This document shows positions 45,021 through 54,173 of a stretch of 64,000 nt of DNA, in pieces (positions within the stretch are counted from its first letter, which is position 1; each line of letters starts with the position of its first letter). Both the position numbers and the translations under genes were made by a program. The DNA is from Mesorhizobium kowhaii (lineage in GTDB: Bacteria; Pseudomonadota; Alphaproteobacteria; Rhizobiales; Rhizobiaceae): contig NZ_MZXV01000032.1 of assembly GCF_003253745.1 (NCBI RefSeq), positions 620,001-684,000 on the forward strand, given 5' to 3'. Under the pieces are notes generated by a model. That model was given only the letters and a program-made list of their open reading frames with translations, did no database searches and was not told where the DNA came from.

Positions 45021-45887
45021 ATGAGCCTGGACAGAGCGACGATGGACGAACGGGTACCTCGCGACTTCGAGACGCTGCGCGCCACCATCCTGGACCGGCG
45101 CGAAAGCCTCCCGAAGCGCATCGCCCAGATCGCCGCCTATGCGCTCGACAATCCCGACGATATCGCCTTCGGCACCGCCGCAAGCATTGCCGCTTCGGCC
45201 GGCGTGCAGCCGTCGACCCTGATCCGTTTTGCCCAACAGCTTGGCTTCGATGGTTTCACCAGCCTGCAGCAGGTGTTCCGCGAGCGGCTGCGCGAGCGCA
45301 ACTCGTCCTATGACGAACGCCTGCAAGCCCTGCGCGCCAAGGCTGAGGGCGGCGCCGGCCACAGGTCGATCTTCGACGGCTTCGTCGCCGCCGCCAGCAC
45401 CTCGCTCAACGATATTTCGCGCACGCTGGATGACGCGCATCTGGAAGACGCGATTTCCCTGCTGGCAAAGGCAGAGACCATCTACGTGCTGGCCAAGCGC
45501 CGTTCCTATCCGGTGGCGTCCTACATCGCCTATGCGCTGGGCAAGCTGAAGATCCGCAACCAGCTGATCGAATCGGCCGCCGGGCTGAACGCCGAGATGA
45601 TCGCATTCGCCACGCCGGCGGATGCCGTCATTGCCATCAGCTTCTCGCCCTACGCGCCGGCCACCATCGATGAGGCGCGCAGCATTTCGGAACAGGGCGT
45701 GCCGATCGTCGCCATCACCGACAGCTCGTTTTCGCCGCTTGCCCAGTTCGCCCGGGTCTGGTTCGAGGTTGCCGAAGCCGATTTCGCCGGCTTCCGCTCG
45801 CTGTCGGCGACGATGGCGCTGGCCATGTCGCTGACCGTCGGCGTCGGCGAGAAGCGGCGCAGTACGGGCAAGAAGCGCAAGGCCTAG
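45021..45887 (+). CDS. iolR: RpiR-family regulator of inositol catabolism
   Basis: A 288-residue RpiR/MurR-type regulator. The N-terminal helix-turn-helix is FGTAASIAASAGVQPSTLIRFAQQLGFDGFTSLQ (about residues 51-84) and the C-terminal SIS sugar-phosphate domain includes AKAETIYVLAKRRSYPVASYIAYAL and ISFSPYAPATIDEARSISEQGVPIVAITDS. It sits just upstream of iolC in the position of rhizobial iolR, which represses inositol genes until an inositol-derived sugar phosphate binds. The gene name is given on position and family. Confidence 0.87.
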   Translation: MSLDRATMDERVPRDFETLRATILDRRESLPKRIAQIAAYALDNPDDIAFGTAASIAASAGVQPSTLIRFAQQLGFDGFTSLQQVFRERLRERNSSYDERLQALRAKAEGGAGHRSIFDGFVAAASTSLNDISRTLDDAHLEDAISLLAKAETIYVLAKRRSYPVASYIAYALGKLKIRNQLIESAAGLNAEMIAFATPADAVIAISFSPYAPATIDEARSISEQGVPIVAITDSSFSPLAQFARVWFEVAEADFAGFRSLSATMALAMSLTVGVGEKRRSTGKKRKA

Positions 45888-45906
45888 CAGGCCTTCTTTG
45901 TTCTTT

Positions 45907-45955
45907 GACCACGATCTTTTTCGAAACCGGCGGCCACTTTTCGGGATCATGCTCG
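45907..45955. repeat. Partial RIME-like repeat after iolR
   Basis: GATCTTTTTCGAAACCGGCGGCCACTTTTCGGGATCATGC-like sequence, related to the element at 14889-14950, lies just after the iolR stop and may form a hairpin between iolR and iolC. Confidence 0.45.
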
Positions 45956-45980
45956 GGCAATTTTAGAACGGGGAACGCTC

Positions 45981-46016
45981 ATTCCATATTGACTATGGAT
46001 TGGAATTATTATTTCA
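45981..46016. promoter_or_regulatory. iolC promoter with candidate IolR operator
   Basis: TGGAATTATTATTTCA (46001-46016) is an imperfect palindrome matching 34980-34995 in 14 of 16 positions. Just upstream are ATTCCATA (45981-45988) and TATGGAT (45994-46000), inverted to each other, with TTGACT at 45989-45994 as a possible -35 box. Confidence 0.55.
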
Positions 46017-46082
46017 TATTCCCGGCGCCACGCTGCCGCTCGCGCGTGTACCCCAAAACAACAAGGCCGACGGGAGGTTCCA

Positions 46083-48017
46083 ATGAGCGAAGCCGTGGAC
46101 GCGAAACAGGCGCCGCTCGACGTCATCACCATCGGTCGTGCTTCCGTCGACCTTTACGGCCAGCAGATCGGCTCGCGGCTGGAGGACATCACCTCGTTTG
46201 CCAAGTCGGTCGGCGGCTGCCCGGCCAACATTTCGGTCGGCACGGCGAGGCTCGGCCTGCGCTCGGCGCTGCTCACCCGCGTCGGCGACGAGCAGATGGG
46301 CCGCTTCATCCGCGAACAGCTTAAGCGCGAAGGCGTTTGCGTCGACGGGCTGAAAACCGACAAGGAGAGACTGACCGCGCTGGTGCTGCTGTCGGTCGAG
46401 GATGAAGGCGTTTCGCCGATGATCTTCTACCGCTCGGACTGCGCCGACATGGCGCTGGCGCCGGAAGACGTCGACGAAGCCTTCGTCGCCTCGGCGCGCG
46501 CCATCGTCGTCACCGGCACGCATTTTTCCCGCCCCAACAGCGATGCCGCCCAGCGCAAGGCGATCCGCATCATCAAGGCCAAGGGCGGCAAGGTGGTGTT
46601 CGACATCGACTATCGGCCGAATCTGTGGGGTCTCGCCGGCCATGCCGAAGGGTTCGAGCGCTATGTCAAATCGGACCGGGTCTCGGCCCAGTTGAAGACG
46701 GTGCTGCCCGATTGCGACCTGATCGTCGGCACCGAAGAAGAGATCATGATCGCGTCGGGTGCCGACGATTGCCTGAGCGCGCTGAAGACGATCCGCTCGC
46801 TGTCTTCGGCGACCATCGTTCTAAAGCGCGGCGCCATGGGCTGCATCGTCTATGACGGGCCGATCAGCGACGATCTGGAAGACGGCGTCGTCGGCAAGGG
46901 TTTTCCGATCGAAATCTACAATGTTCTCGGCGCCGGCGACGCCTTCATGTCCGGCTTCCTGCGCGGCTGGCTGGGTGGGGAAGACCATGCGACGGCGGCG
47001 ACCTGGGCCAATGCCTGCGGCGCCTTCGCCGTGTCGCGGCTGCTCTGCGCGCCGGAATATCCGACCTTCGAGGAATTGCAGTTCTTCCTCAAGAACGGCA
47101 GCAAGCATCTCGCCTTGCGCAAGGACGAGGCGATCAACCACATCCATTGGGCGACCACTCGTCGCCGCGACGTGCCCTCGCTGATGGCGCTCGCCTGCGA
47201 CCATCGCATCCAGCTCGAGGATGTGGCGGCGAAGGCCGGTGCTGATCCCGCACGCATCCGCGATTTCAAGGTTCTGGCGGTCAAGGCGGCGGCGAAGGTT
47301 GCCGCCGGCCGCGACGGCTACGGCATGCTGATCGACGAGAAGCATGGCCGCGAGGCGATGTTCGAATTCGCCCGCCATCCCTTCGCCTGGCTCGGGCGGC
47401 CAGTCGAATTGCCGGGATCGCGGCCGCTGCGTTTCGAGTTCTCGCAGGACATCGGCTCGCAACTCGTCGAATGGCCGGTCGACCACTGCATCAAGTGCCT
47501 GTGCTTCTATCACCCCGACGATCCGGCGGCCTTGAAGGAAGAGCAGCAGCAAAAGCTGCGCGCGCTGTTCGAGGCCGCGCGGAAAGTAGGCCGAGAACTT
47601 CTCGTCGAGATCATCGCCGGCAAGCATGGCAAGCTCGACGACACGACGATCCCACGCGCGCTGGAGGAACTCTATGCGCTCGGCATCAAGCCCGACTGGT
47701 GGAAGCTCGAACCGCAGGCTTCGGCAGCGGCGTGGGCCAAGATCGAAGCGGTGATCCTGAAGCACGATCCGTGGTGCCGGGGCGTCGTGCTGCTTGGCCT
47801 GGAAGCGCCGCAGGACGAGCTGGAAGCGGCTTTTGCCGCGACCGCCAAGGCGCCCATCGTCAAGGGGTTTGCCGTCGGCCGCACCATCTTCGTCCACGCG
47901 GCCGAACAATGGCTGGCCGGCAAGATGTCGGATGACGAGGCGATCGCCGACATGGCGTCGCGCTTCGAACAGCTGACCGAAGCGTGGCTTGCCGCGCGCG
48001 GCCGCAAAGCAGCATAA
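46083..48017 (+). CDS. iolC: 5-dehydro-2-deoxygluconokinase fused to DUF2090 aldolase domain
   Basis: A 644-residue two-domain protein. Residues 1 to about 330 form a PfkB-family sugar kinase (GRASVDLYGQQIG, VGGCPANISVGTARLG, and the catalytic NVLGAGDAFMSGFLRGW near 280) that phosphorylates 5-dehydro-2-deoxygluconate. Residues from about 350 form a DUF2090 TIM-barrel (MALACDHRIQLED) thought to be the IolJ-type aldolase cleaving the product to DHAP and malonate semialdehyde. It is the first enzyme gene of the operon, preceded by a GGGAGG site. Confidence 0.93.
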   Translation: MSEAVDAKQAPLDVITIGRASVDLYGQQIGSRLEDITSFAKSVGGCPANISVGTARLGLRSALLTRVGDEQMGRFIREQLKREGVCVDGLKTDKERLTALVLLSVEDEGVSPMIFYRSDCADMALAPEDVDEAFVASARAIVVTGTHFSRPNSDAAQRKAIRIIKAKGGKVVFDIDYRPNLWGLAGHAEGFERYVKSDRVSAQLKTVLPDCDLIVGTEEEIMIASGADDCLSALKTIRSLSSATIVLKRGAMGCIVYDGPISDDLEDGVVGKGFPIEIYNVLGAGDAFMSGFLRGWLGGEDHATAATWANACGAFAVSRLLCAPEYPTFEELQFFLKNGSKHLALRKDEAINHIHWATTRRRDVPSLMALACDHRIQLEDVAAKAGADPARIRDFKVLAVKAAAKVAAGRDGYGMLIDEKHGREAMFEFARHPFAWLGRPVELPGSRPLRFEFSQDIGSQLVEWPVDHCIKCLCFYHPDDPAALKEEQQQKLRALFEAARKVGRELLVEIIAGKHGKLDDTTIPRALEELYALGIKPDWWKLEPQASAAAWAKIEAVILKHDPWCRGVVLLGLEAPQDELEAAFAATAKAPIVKGFAVGRTIFVHAAEQWLAGKMSDDEAIADMASRFEQLTEAWLAARGRKAA

Positions 48018-48052
48018 GAAGGCGCGGCATAAGGACTGCGGAGGAAAATACC

Positions 48053-49903
48053 ATGAGCAAGACAATCCGCCTGACGATGGCGCAGGCGCTGACCCGCTTT
48101 CTCAGCAAGCAGATGACCCAGATCGACGGCAAGACCATGCCGATCTTCGGCGGCGTCTGGGCGATCTTCGGCCACGGCAATGTCGCGGGCATCGGCGAAG
48201 CACTCTATCAGGTGCGCGACGAACTGCCGACCTTCCGCGCCCACAACGAACAGGCGATGGCGCATGCGGCGATCGCCTATGCCAAGGCCAATTTCCGCCG
48301 CCGTTTCATGGCCGCGACTTCGTCGATCGGCCCCGGCGCGCTCAACATGGTGACGGCGGCGGCATTGGCTCACGTCAATCGGCTGCCGGTGCTGTTTCTG
48401 CCCGGCGATGTCTTCGCCAACCGCATCCCCGATCCGGTGCTGCAGCAGGCGGAGGATTTCTCCGACGGCACCGCTACGGTCAATGACTGCTTCCGTCCGG
48501 TGTCTCGGTACTTCGACCGCATCACGCGGCCCGAACAGATCATCCCGGCGCTGAACCGCGCGATGCAGGTGCTGACCGATCCGGCCGATTGCGGCCCGGT
48601 GACGCTGTCGCTGTGCCAGGACGTGCAGGCCGAAGCCTATGACTATCCCGAGAGCTTCTTTGCCGAGCGCGTCTGGCACCAGCGCCGGCCGCGCCCGGAC
48701 CGCCACGAGCTTGCCGCCGCGGTGGCGGCGCTCAAGGGGGCGAAAAAGCCGCTGGTGATCGCCGGCGGCGGCGTGCTTTATTCGCAGGCCTCGGATGAGC
48801 TGGCGAAATTCGTACAGGGCGCCGGCGTTCCGGTCTGCGAGACGCAAGGCGGCAAATCCTCGCTGCCGGACGACCATCCGCTCAACATGGCGGCGGTCGG
48901 AGTCACCGGCACCTCGGCCGCCAACCGGCTGGCCGAAGAAGCCGATGTCGTGCTGGCCATCGGTACGCGGCTGCAGGATTTCACCACCGGCTCGTGGGCG
49001 CTGTTCAAGAATTCCGGCAAGACCATCATTGGGCTCAACGTGCAGCCTTTCGACGCCGGCAAGCACAGGGCGCTGCCACTGGTCGCCGATGCGGCCGAGG
49101 GGCTCGCCGAACTCGGCGCGGCGCTGAAGGGCTGGAAAGCACCGGCAAGCTGGACCAACAATGCGGCCACCGGCAAGAAGGCCTGGCAGGCCGAGGCGGC
49201 CAAGGTGACGGCGTCGACCAACGCCGCCTATCCTTCCGACGCCCAAGTGATCGGCGCCGTGCAGCGCGCGCTGGGATCCGGCGTGACGCTGCTGCATGCC
49301 GCCGGCGGCCTGCCCGGCGAATTGCACAAGCTCTGGCAAGCAGGCGCGCCCGGCTCCTACCACGCCGAATACGGCTTCTCGACCATGGGCTACGAGATCG
49401 CCGGCGGGCTCGGCGCCAAGATGGCGAAGCCAAACGAGGAGGTCGTCGTCATGATCGGCGACGGCTCCTATCTGATGCTGAATTCCGAGATCGCCACCTC
49501 GGTGATGCTCGGCCTCAAGCTGACCATCGTGCTGCTCGACAACCGCGGTTATGGCTGCATCAACCGGCTGCAGATGGCGACCGGTGGCGCCAACTTCAAC
49601 AATCTCCTGAAGGACTCGCGCCACGAGATCCTGCCCGATATCGACTTCGCCGCGCATGCGGCGAGCATGGGGGCGATTGCCGAGAAAGTACCGTCGATCG
49701 CCGGGCTGGAAAATGCCCTGGAAAAGGCAAGGAAGAACAACCGCACCACCGTGCTGGTCATCGACACCGATCCGCTGGTTTCGACCGACGCCGGTGGCCA
49801 TTGGTGGGATGTCGCGGTGCCGGAGGTCTCGGCGCGAGCCCAAGTGAATGCGGCGCGCAAGGCCTATGACGAGAAGCGGCAGATGCAAACCATTGGCGAT
49901 TGA
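48053..49903 (+). CDS. iolD: 3D-(3,5/4)-trihydroxycyclohexane-1,2-dione hydrolase
   Basis: IolD is a thiamine diphosphate enzyme that opens the cyclohexanedione ring to 5-deoxyglucuronate. The 616 residues show the three-domain fold of the ThDP decarboxylase family: the N-terminal HNEQAMAHAAIAYAK with the catalytic glutamate near 64, and the C-terminal ThDP motif GDGSYLMLNSEIATSVML...DNRGYG near 467-500. I start at MSKTIRLTMAQAL (48053), 35 bases after iolC with GAGG upstream. Confidence 0.95.
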   Translation: MSKTIRLTMAQALTRFLSKQMTQIDGKTMPIFGGVWAIFGHGNVAGIGEALYQVRDELPTFRAHNEQAMAHAAIAYAKANFRRRFMAATSSIGPGALNMVTAAALAHVNRLPVLFLPGDVFANRIPDPVLQQAEDFSDGTATVNDCFRPVSRYFDRITRPEQIIPALNRAMQVLTDPADCGPVTLSLCQDVQAEAYDYPESFFAERVWHQRRPRPDRHELAAAVAALKGAKKPLVIAGGGVLYSQASDELAKFVQGAGVPVCETQGGKSSLPDDHPLNMAAVGVTGTSAANRLAEEADVVLAIGTRLQDFTTGSWALFKNSGKTIIGLNVQPFDAGKHRALPLVADAAEGLAELGAALKGWKAPASWTNNAATGKKAWQAEAAKVTASTNAAYPSDAQVIGAVQRALGSGVTLLHAAGGLPGELHKLWQAGAPGSYHAEYGFSTMGYEIAGGLGAKMAKPNEEVVVMIGDGSYLMLNSEIATSVMLGLKLTIVLLDNRGYGCINRLQMATGGANFNNLLKDSRHEILPDIDFAAHAASMGAIAEKVPSIAGLENALEKARKNNRTTVLVIDTDPLVSTDAGGHWWDVAVPEVSARAQVNAARKAYDEKRQMQTIGD

Positions 49904-49973
49904 TGCCAACTCTGCCTTGAATTGAAATGACCGGGCGAACCCGGTCCGAATGGCCTGAAACTGGAGTGACGAC

Positions 49974-50891
49974 TTGAAAGCCAAACTGGGCATGTCCCCC
50001 ATTGCGTGGTGGAACGACGATCTTGCGGAACTCAGCGATGACGTGTCGCTGGAAGAGTGTTTGCGCCAGTCGCGCTCGGCCGGTTTCACCGGCATGGAGA
50101 TGGGCCGGCGGTTTCCCAACGATCCCGATGTCATGCTGCCGATCCTCAAAAAGGCCGACGTGACGCTGTGCGGCGGCTGGTTCTCGGGCACGCTGGTCGA
50201 TGGGGAGATGGCTGACAACAAGGATCGCATCCAGCCGATGATCGATCTGTTCAAGGCGGTGAACGCGCCTTGCATCGTCTATGGCGAGGTCGGCCGCTCG
50301 ATCCAGGGCGACCGTTCGAAGCCGCTCGCCACCAAGCCGAAGCTGTCGGACGACGAGATGAAGGCCTATGCGAAACGCCTCACCGAGTTCGGCGAATGGT
50401 GCGCGGAACAAGGCATGCCGCTTTCCTATCATCACCACATGGCGGCGGTGGTCGAGACCGAGCCGGAGCTCGATGCCTTCATGCATTATTCCGGAGCCGG
50501 CATTCCGCTGCTGCTCGATGCCGGACATCTGGCCTTTGCCGGCGGCGATGTCCTGCGCGCCATCGACAAACACCACGCGCGCATCAGCCATGTGCATGTG
50601 AAGGACGTGCGCATGGGCGTGATCGACAAGCTCGATCGCAGCAAGCAGTCCTTCCTCGACGCCGTGGCGCTGGGCGCCTTTACGGTGCCGGGTGACGGCT
50701 CGCTGGATTTCGGTGCCATCGTGCAGCGGTTCGCCGACCATGGCTATGAGGGCTGGTTCGTGGTCGAAGCCGAGCAGGATCCGAAAAAGAACCCGCCGCT
50801 CAAGATGGCTGAGGTCGGCCACAAGGAACTGATGCGGGTGATGACGGCGGCCGGCTATACGGTCGAGACACAAGGTTTCCCCAATGCCTAG
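49974..50891 (+). CDS. iolE: Inosose (myo-inosose-2) dehydratase
   Basis: IolE dehydrates scyllo-inosose to the cyclohexanedione that IolD hydrolyses. The 305-residue TIM-barrel of the sugar isomerase/AP endonuclease-2 family has the metal residues in YHHHMAAVVETEPELDAFM, LLDAGHLAFAGGD, ISHVHVKDVR and FVVEAEQDP. The start is a TTG at 49974 (KAKLGMSPIAWWNDD follows); an ATG six codons later would remove conserved residues. MocC of rhizopine catabolism belongs to the same family, but position and sequence fit IolE. Confidence 0.93.
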   Translation: MKAKLGMSPIAWWNDDLAELSDDVSLEECLRQSRSAGFTGMEMGRRFPNDPDVMLPILKKADVTLCGGWFSGTLVDGEMADNKDRIQPMIDLFKAVNAPCIVYGEVGRSIQGDRSKPLATKPKLSDDEMKAYAKRLTEFGEWCAEQGMPLSYHHHMAAVVETEPELDAFMHYSGAGIPLLLDAGHLAFAGGDVLRAIDKHHARISHVHVKDVRMGVIDKLDRSKQSFLDAVALGAFTVPGDGSLDFGAIVQRFADHGYEGWFVVEAEQDPKKNPPLKMAEVGHKELMRVMTAAGYTVETQGFPNA

Positions 50892-50970
50892 GGCTTCCCC
50901 AATACCCAGGGCTTTGCCAATGCCTGACGCGCTGGTTCTCGGCGAAGCCGGGTTGCTGTAGGTTGACCGG

Positions 50971-51189
50971 ATGAAAGATTCCGAGCACCCATTCTTCCGG
51001 CCTTTGTGGCGGCGCGTCGCTGTCGTCGCCGTCTGCGTCATCTGGTCGATCATCGAATTCGCCACCGGCACGCCGTTCTGGGGCGTGATCGCGCTCGGCT
51101 TCGCCGGCTACGCCGTCTGGCAGTTCTTCTATCTCTACAAACCGGCCGACGAGAGCAAGGCAACGACCGAGGCCGAACCGAAGGAGTAA
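50971..51189 (+). CDS. Small membrane protein in the iol operon (DUF3329-like)
   Basis: A 72-residue protein with two hydrophobic helices (VAVVAVCVIWSIIEFAT and FWGVIALGFAGYAVWQFFYLY) and a charged tail ending AEPKE. I recall similar short proteins labelled DUF3329; the assignment is tentative. It is 79 bases after iolE and 5 bases before iolB, so it is cotranscribed with inositol catabolism. Function unknown. Confidence 0.75.
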   Translation: MKDSEHPFFRPLWRRVAVVAVCVIWSIIEFATGTPFWGVIALGFAGYAVWQFFYLYKPADESKATTEAEPKE

Positions 51190-51194
51190 CCCGG

Positions 51195-52007
51195 ATGTCG
51201 AAACTGCTGGTGAAGGCCGACAAGGGCCATGGCCGCGTCGCCCATGTGACGCCGCAAATCGCAGGCTGGACCTATGTCGGTTTCGACCTGCATCGGCTGA
51301 AGCCCGGCGAAAGCGCCTCGGGAAAGACGGACGATCGCGAGGTCTGTCTGGTGTTCGTCACTGGCAAGGGCAACGCGACGGCGGGCGGCAAGGACCTCGG
51401 CCTGCTCGGTGAGCGCATGTCGCCCTTCGAAGGCAAACCCTGGTCGGTCTATGTGCCCGAGGGATCGGACTGGTCGGTTACGGCAGACACCGAGCTGGAA
51501 CTCGCGGCCTGCTCGGCGCCAGGCCTCGGCGGCGGTCTGGCGGTGCGCGTGATCAGACCCGACGATCTCGGCCAGGAGGTGCGCGGCAAGGGCACCAACA
51601 CGCGCTACGTCACCAACATCCTGCCGGAAGGCAAGCCGGCCGATTCACTGCTGGTGGTCGAGGTCATCACGCCCGGCGGTCACACGTCGAGCTACCCGCC
51701 GCACAAGCACGACCAGGACAATCTGCCGGCCGAATCCTATCTCGAGGAAACCTATTATCATCGCCTCAACCCGCCGCAGGGCTTTGCCTTCCAGCGCGTC
51801 TACACCGACGCCGACAAGAACGGCCACCGGGCGCTGGACGAAGCCATGGCGATCGAGGATGGCGATGTCGTGCTGGTGCCCAAGGGTTATCATCCCTGCG
51901 CCGCCTGCCATGGCTATGACCTCTATTATCTCAACGTGATGGCCGGACCGAAGCGAACGTGGAAATTCCACAACGCGCCCGAGCACGAATGGTTGATGAA
52001 AGCCTAA
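51195..52007 (+). CDS. iolB: 5-deoxy-glucuronate isomerase
   Basis: IolB isomerises 5-deoxyglucuronate to 5-dehydro-2-deoxygluconate, the IolC substrate. The 270-residue bicupin has the metal-binding YPPHKHDQDNLPAESYLEETYYH near residues 160-183 and the C-terminal VPKGYHPCAACHGYDLYYLNVMAGP. It completes the set IolC-D-E-B; iolA (methylmalonate-semialdehyde dehydrogenase) is not in the window. Confidence 0.95.
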   Translation: MSKLLVKADKGHGRVAHVTPQIAGWTYVGFDLHRLKPGESASGKTDDREVCLVFVTGKGNATAGGKDLGLLGERMSPFEGKPWSVYVPEGSDWSVTADTELELAACSAPGLGGGLAVRVIRPDDLGQEVRGKGTNTRYVTNILPEGKPADSLLVVEVITPGGHTSSYPPHKHDQDNLPAESYLEETYYHRLNPPQGFAFQRVYTDADKNGHRALDEAMAIEDGDVVLVPKGYHPCAACHGYDLYYLNVMAGPKRTWKFHNAPEHEWLMKA

Positions 52008-52148
52008 TCGGTCATGCCTTTCGGATGAAGCTATTGGTCCAGCTTGGAAAAATCGTCGGCTAAGGACCGCCTGGGTCGATTTGCCTTCGAAAACCCTTCA
52101 AAGCTTCGTCAATCCGTCATGGAAATCACCTATGGCAACGGGGCCAGT

Positions 52149-52249
52149 GCATGTCGCCCAAAAGTGTGCAGCGGTTTTGGGATGACGACATGCGAAAAAC
52201 AAAGACTTAAAGCGCGTCGCACCATCTCTTCAAACGCGGCGCGCTTTAA
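52149..52249. repeat. Composite palindromic repeat, RIME-like
   Basis: The gap 52008-52261 holds two adjoining palindromes. The first, GCATGTCG (52149-52156) ... CGACATGC (52185-52192), resembles the element at 16761. The second, TTAAAGCGCGTCGC (52207-52220) ... GCGGCGCGCTTTAA (52236-52249), resembles the one at 62321. The remaining part of this 254-base gap shows nothing I can identify. Confidence 0.6.
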
Positions 52250-52261
52250 CGAGGACTTCTC

Positions 52262-52969
52262 ATGCGCTACGCCATCTATTTCACCCCCCGGCAGGACGAG
52301 CCGCTGGCGCGGATCGCCGCCAACTGGCTGGGCCGCGACCCGTTTGGTGCCGCGACTAGGCCGGTGGAGGCAGTGGCTGATCTGTCGGCGGCGGAAGTCG
52401 CCTTCCACACTGCTTCGGCGCGGCGCTACGGTTTTCACGCGACGCTGAAAGCCCCCTTCAGGCTGGCTGCCAACGAGACGGAGGCCTCGCTGCGCGCCGC
52501 GCTCGACCATTTTGCCGAAGCAACGCCGGTGGTGACGATCCCGCGCCTTGTCCTCAGCCAGATCGACAGCTTCTTTGCGCTGGTGCCGGAAGGACCGCTG
52601 CCTCCGCTCAACCGCTTCGCCGATGATGTCGTGCTCGGCTTCGACCGGTTTCGCGCGCCGTTGACCGAGGCGGAGATCGAGCGGCGCAGCCCGGATTCGC
52701 TGAAGCCGGCCGAATTCCGCAATCTCTGCCAATGGGGCTATCCCTATGTCTTCGAGACCTTTCGCTTCCACATGACGCTGTCCGGCCGGGCGGGGCCACA
52801 GGAAAGCCCTCGTCTTCGCCTAGCAATCGACAGCCTGTTCGCGGAGGTGCTGCAACAGCCGGTGCTGGTGGATGCGCTGACGCTGTTTGTCGAAACCGAG
52901 CCGGGCGCACCGTTCATGGTGCTGTCCCATCGCGCGCTCGGGCGCCGCCCTGCCAGAAAAACTGCCTGA
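52262..52969 (+). CDS. DUF1045 phosphonate-associated 2H phosphoesterase-like protein
   Basis: A 235-residue protein of the DUF1045 family, found beside phnM and phnN in phosphonate operons. It has two H-x-T-L motifs, YGFHATLKAPF near residue 60 and FRFHMTLSGR near 165, typical of the 2H phosphodiesterase fold, so it may cut a cyclic phosphodiester such as the ribosyl cyclic phosphate product of C-P lyase; that role is inference. It starts right after a palindromic repeat. Confidence 0.88.
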   Translation: MRYAIYFTPRQDEPLARIAANWLGRDPFGAATRPVEAVADLSAAEVAFHTASARRYGFHATLKAPFRLAANETEASLRAALDHFAEATPVVTIPRLVLSQIDSFFALVPEGPLPPLNRFADDVVLGFDRFRAPLTEAEIERRSPDSLKPAEFRNLCQWGYPYVFETFRFHMTLSGRAGPQESPRLRLAIDSLFAEVLQQPVLVDALTLFVETEPGAPFMVLSHRALGRRPARKTA

Positions 52970-53018
52970 ATAACCCTGCCGGAACAACCCCAACCGGAAT
53001 AAGCAAGGACTGCCTGAA

Positions 53019-54173
53019 ATGACCGCCGAAACTGTTCTGACCAACGCGCGCATCGTGCTTGCCGACGAGATCGTCGAGGGTTCGCTGGTGCTACGCGACG
53101 GCTTTATCGCCGGCATCGATGCCGGCACCGGCCACACCGGCGGGAACATGGCCGGCGAGGACATGGGCGGCGACTACATCATTCCCGGGCTGGTCGAACT
53201 CCACACCGACCATCTCGAAGGCCATTACGCGCCGCGGCCGAAGGTGCGCTGGAACCCGATCGCCGCCGTGCTCGCCCATGACGCGCAAGTGGCGACCGCC
53301 GGCATCACCACCGTGCTCGATGCCCTGCGCGTTGGCATGGACGAGGACGCCGACCTGACATCGGACGATATCCGCAAGCTGACCGACGCGATCGAGGACA
53401 GTGTCCAGCAGGATCGTCTGCGGGCCGACCATTTCATCCATCTGCGGTGCGAGGTTTCGGCGCCGGACTGCCTCAAGGCCTTCGCCAATTTCGACGGCGA
53501 CGAGCGGGTCAAGCTGGCATCGCTGATGGACCACGCGCCCGGCCAGCGCCAGTTCGTCAATCTCGAGACCTATGCCTATTACTACCAGCGCAAGCTGAAA
53601 TTGACCGACCGCGACTTCAAGCTTTTCTGCGAAAAGCGGATGGGGGAATCGGCCGAGAATTCGAGACCGAACCGTGCGGTGATCGCTGCCGCCTGCCATG
53701 AGCGCGGCATCGTGCTGGCCAGCCATGACGACGCCACCGTTGGCCATGTCGACGAGGCGATCGAACAAGGCGTGCGCGTCGCCGAGTTCCCGACCACGGA
53801 GGAAGCCGCCAGGGCCTCGAAACAGGCCGGGCTCGGCGTGTTGATGGGTGCTCCCAACGTCATGCGCGGCGCCTCTCATTCGGGCAATGTCTCGGCCCGC
53901 ACGCTGGCCAGAGACGGGCTGCTCGACATCTTGTCGTCCGACTATATTCCTTTCAGCCTGATCCAGTCTGCGTTCTTCCTCGGCGACGTTGTCGAAGGCA
54001 TTTCGCTGCCGCAGGCGGTCGCCATGGTCTCGAAGAACCCGGCCGAAGCAGTTGGCCTGACCGACCGCGGCATCATCGAGCAGGGCCGCCGCGCCGATCT
54101 GGTGCGCGTGCGTGTCGACGACCATGTTCCGGTCGTGCGCACGGTCTGGCGGCAGGGACGCCGGGTCGCATGA
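53019..54173 (+). CDS. phnM: Alpha-D-ribose 1-methylphosphonate 5-triphosphate diphosphatase PhnM
   Basis: PhnM removes pyrophosphate from ribose 1-methylphosphonate 5-triphosphate in the C-P lyase pathway. The 384-residue amidohydrolase has the metal-binding VELHTDHLEGHYAPRP near 50-65, ASHDDATVGHVDEA near 235 and the C-terminal DLVRVRVDDHVPVVRTVWRQG. It follows DUF1045 by 49 bases, and its stop overlaps the phnN start by 4 bases. The lyase core phnGHIJKL is not in the window. Confidence 0.94.
   Translation: MTAETVLTNARIVLADEIVEGSLVLRDGFIAGIDAGTGHTGGNMAGEDMGGDYIIPGLVELHTDHLEGHYAPRPKVRWNPIAAVLAHDAQVATAGITTVLDALRVGMDEDADLTSDDIRKLTDAIEDSVQQDRLRADHFIHLRCEVSAPDCLKAFANFDGDERVKLASLMDHAPGQRQFVNLETYAYYYQRKLKLTDRDFKLFCEKRMGESAENSRPNRAVIAAACHERGIVLASHDDATVGHVDEAIEQGVRVAEFPTTEEAARASKQAGLGVLMGAPNVMRGASHSGNVSARTLARDGLLDILSSDYIPFSLIQSAFFLGDVVEGISLPQAVAMVSKNPAEAVGLTDRGIIEQGRRADLVRVRVDDHVPVVRTVWRQGRRVA

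Noticed and set aside
47672..50275. Minus-strand frame of 867 codons across iolC, iolD and iolE
   Set aside because: It spans several well-supported genes and has only shadow composition.
52060..52140. Possible PhoB box before the phosphonate genes (CGTCAATCCGTCAT)
   Set aside because: The two GTCA repeats are 8 bases apart and not 11, and the rest of the site does not match.
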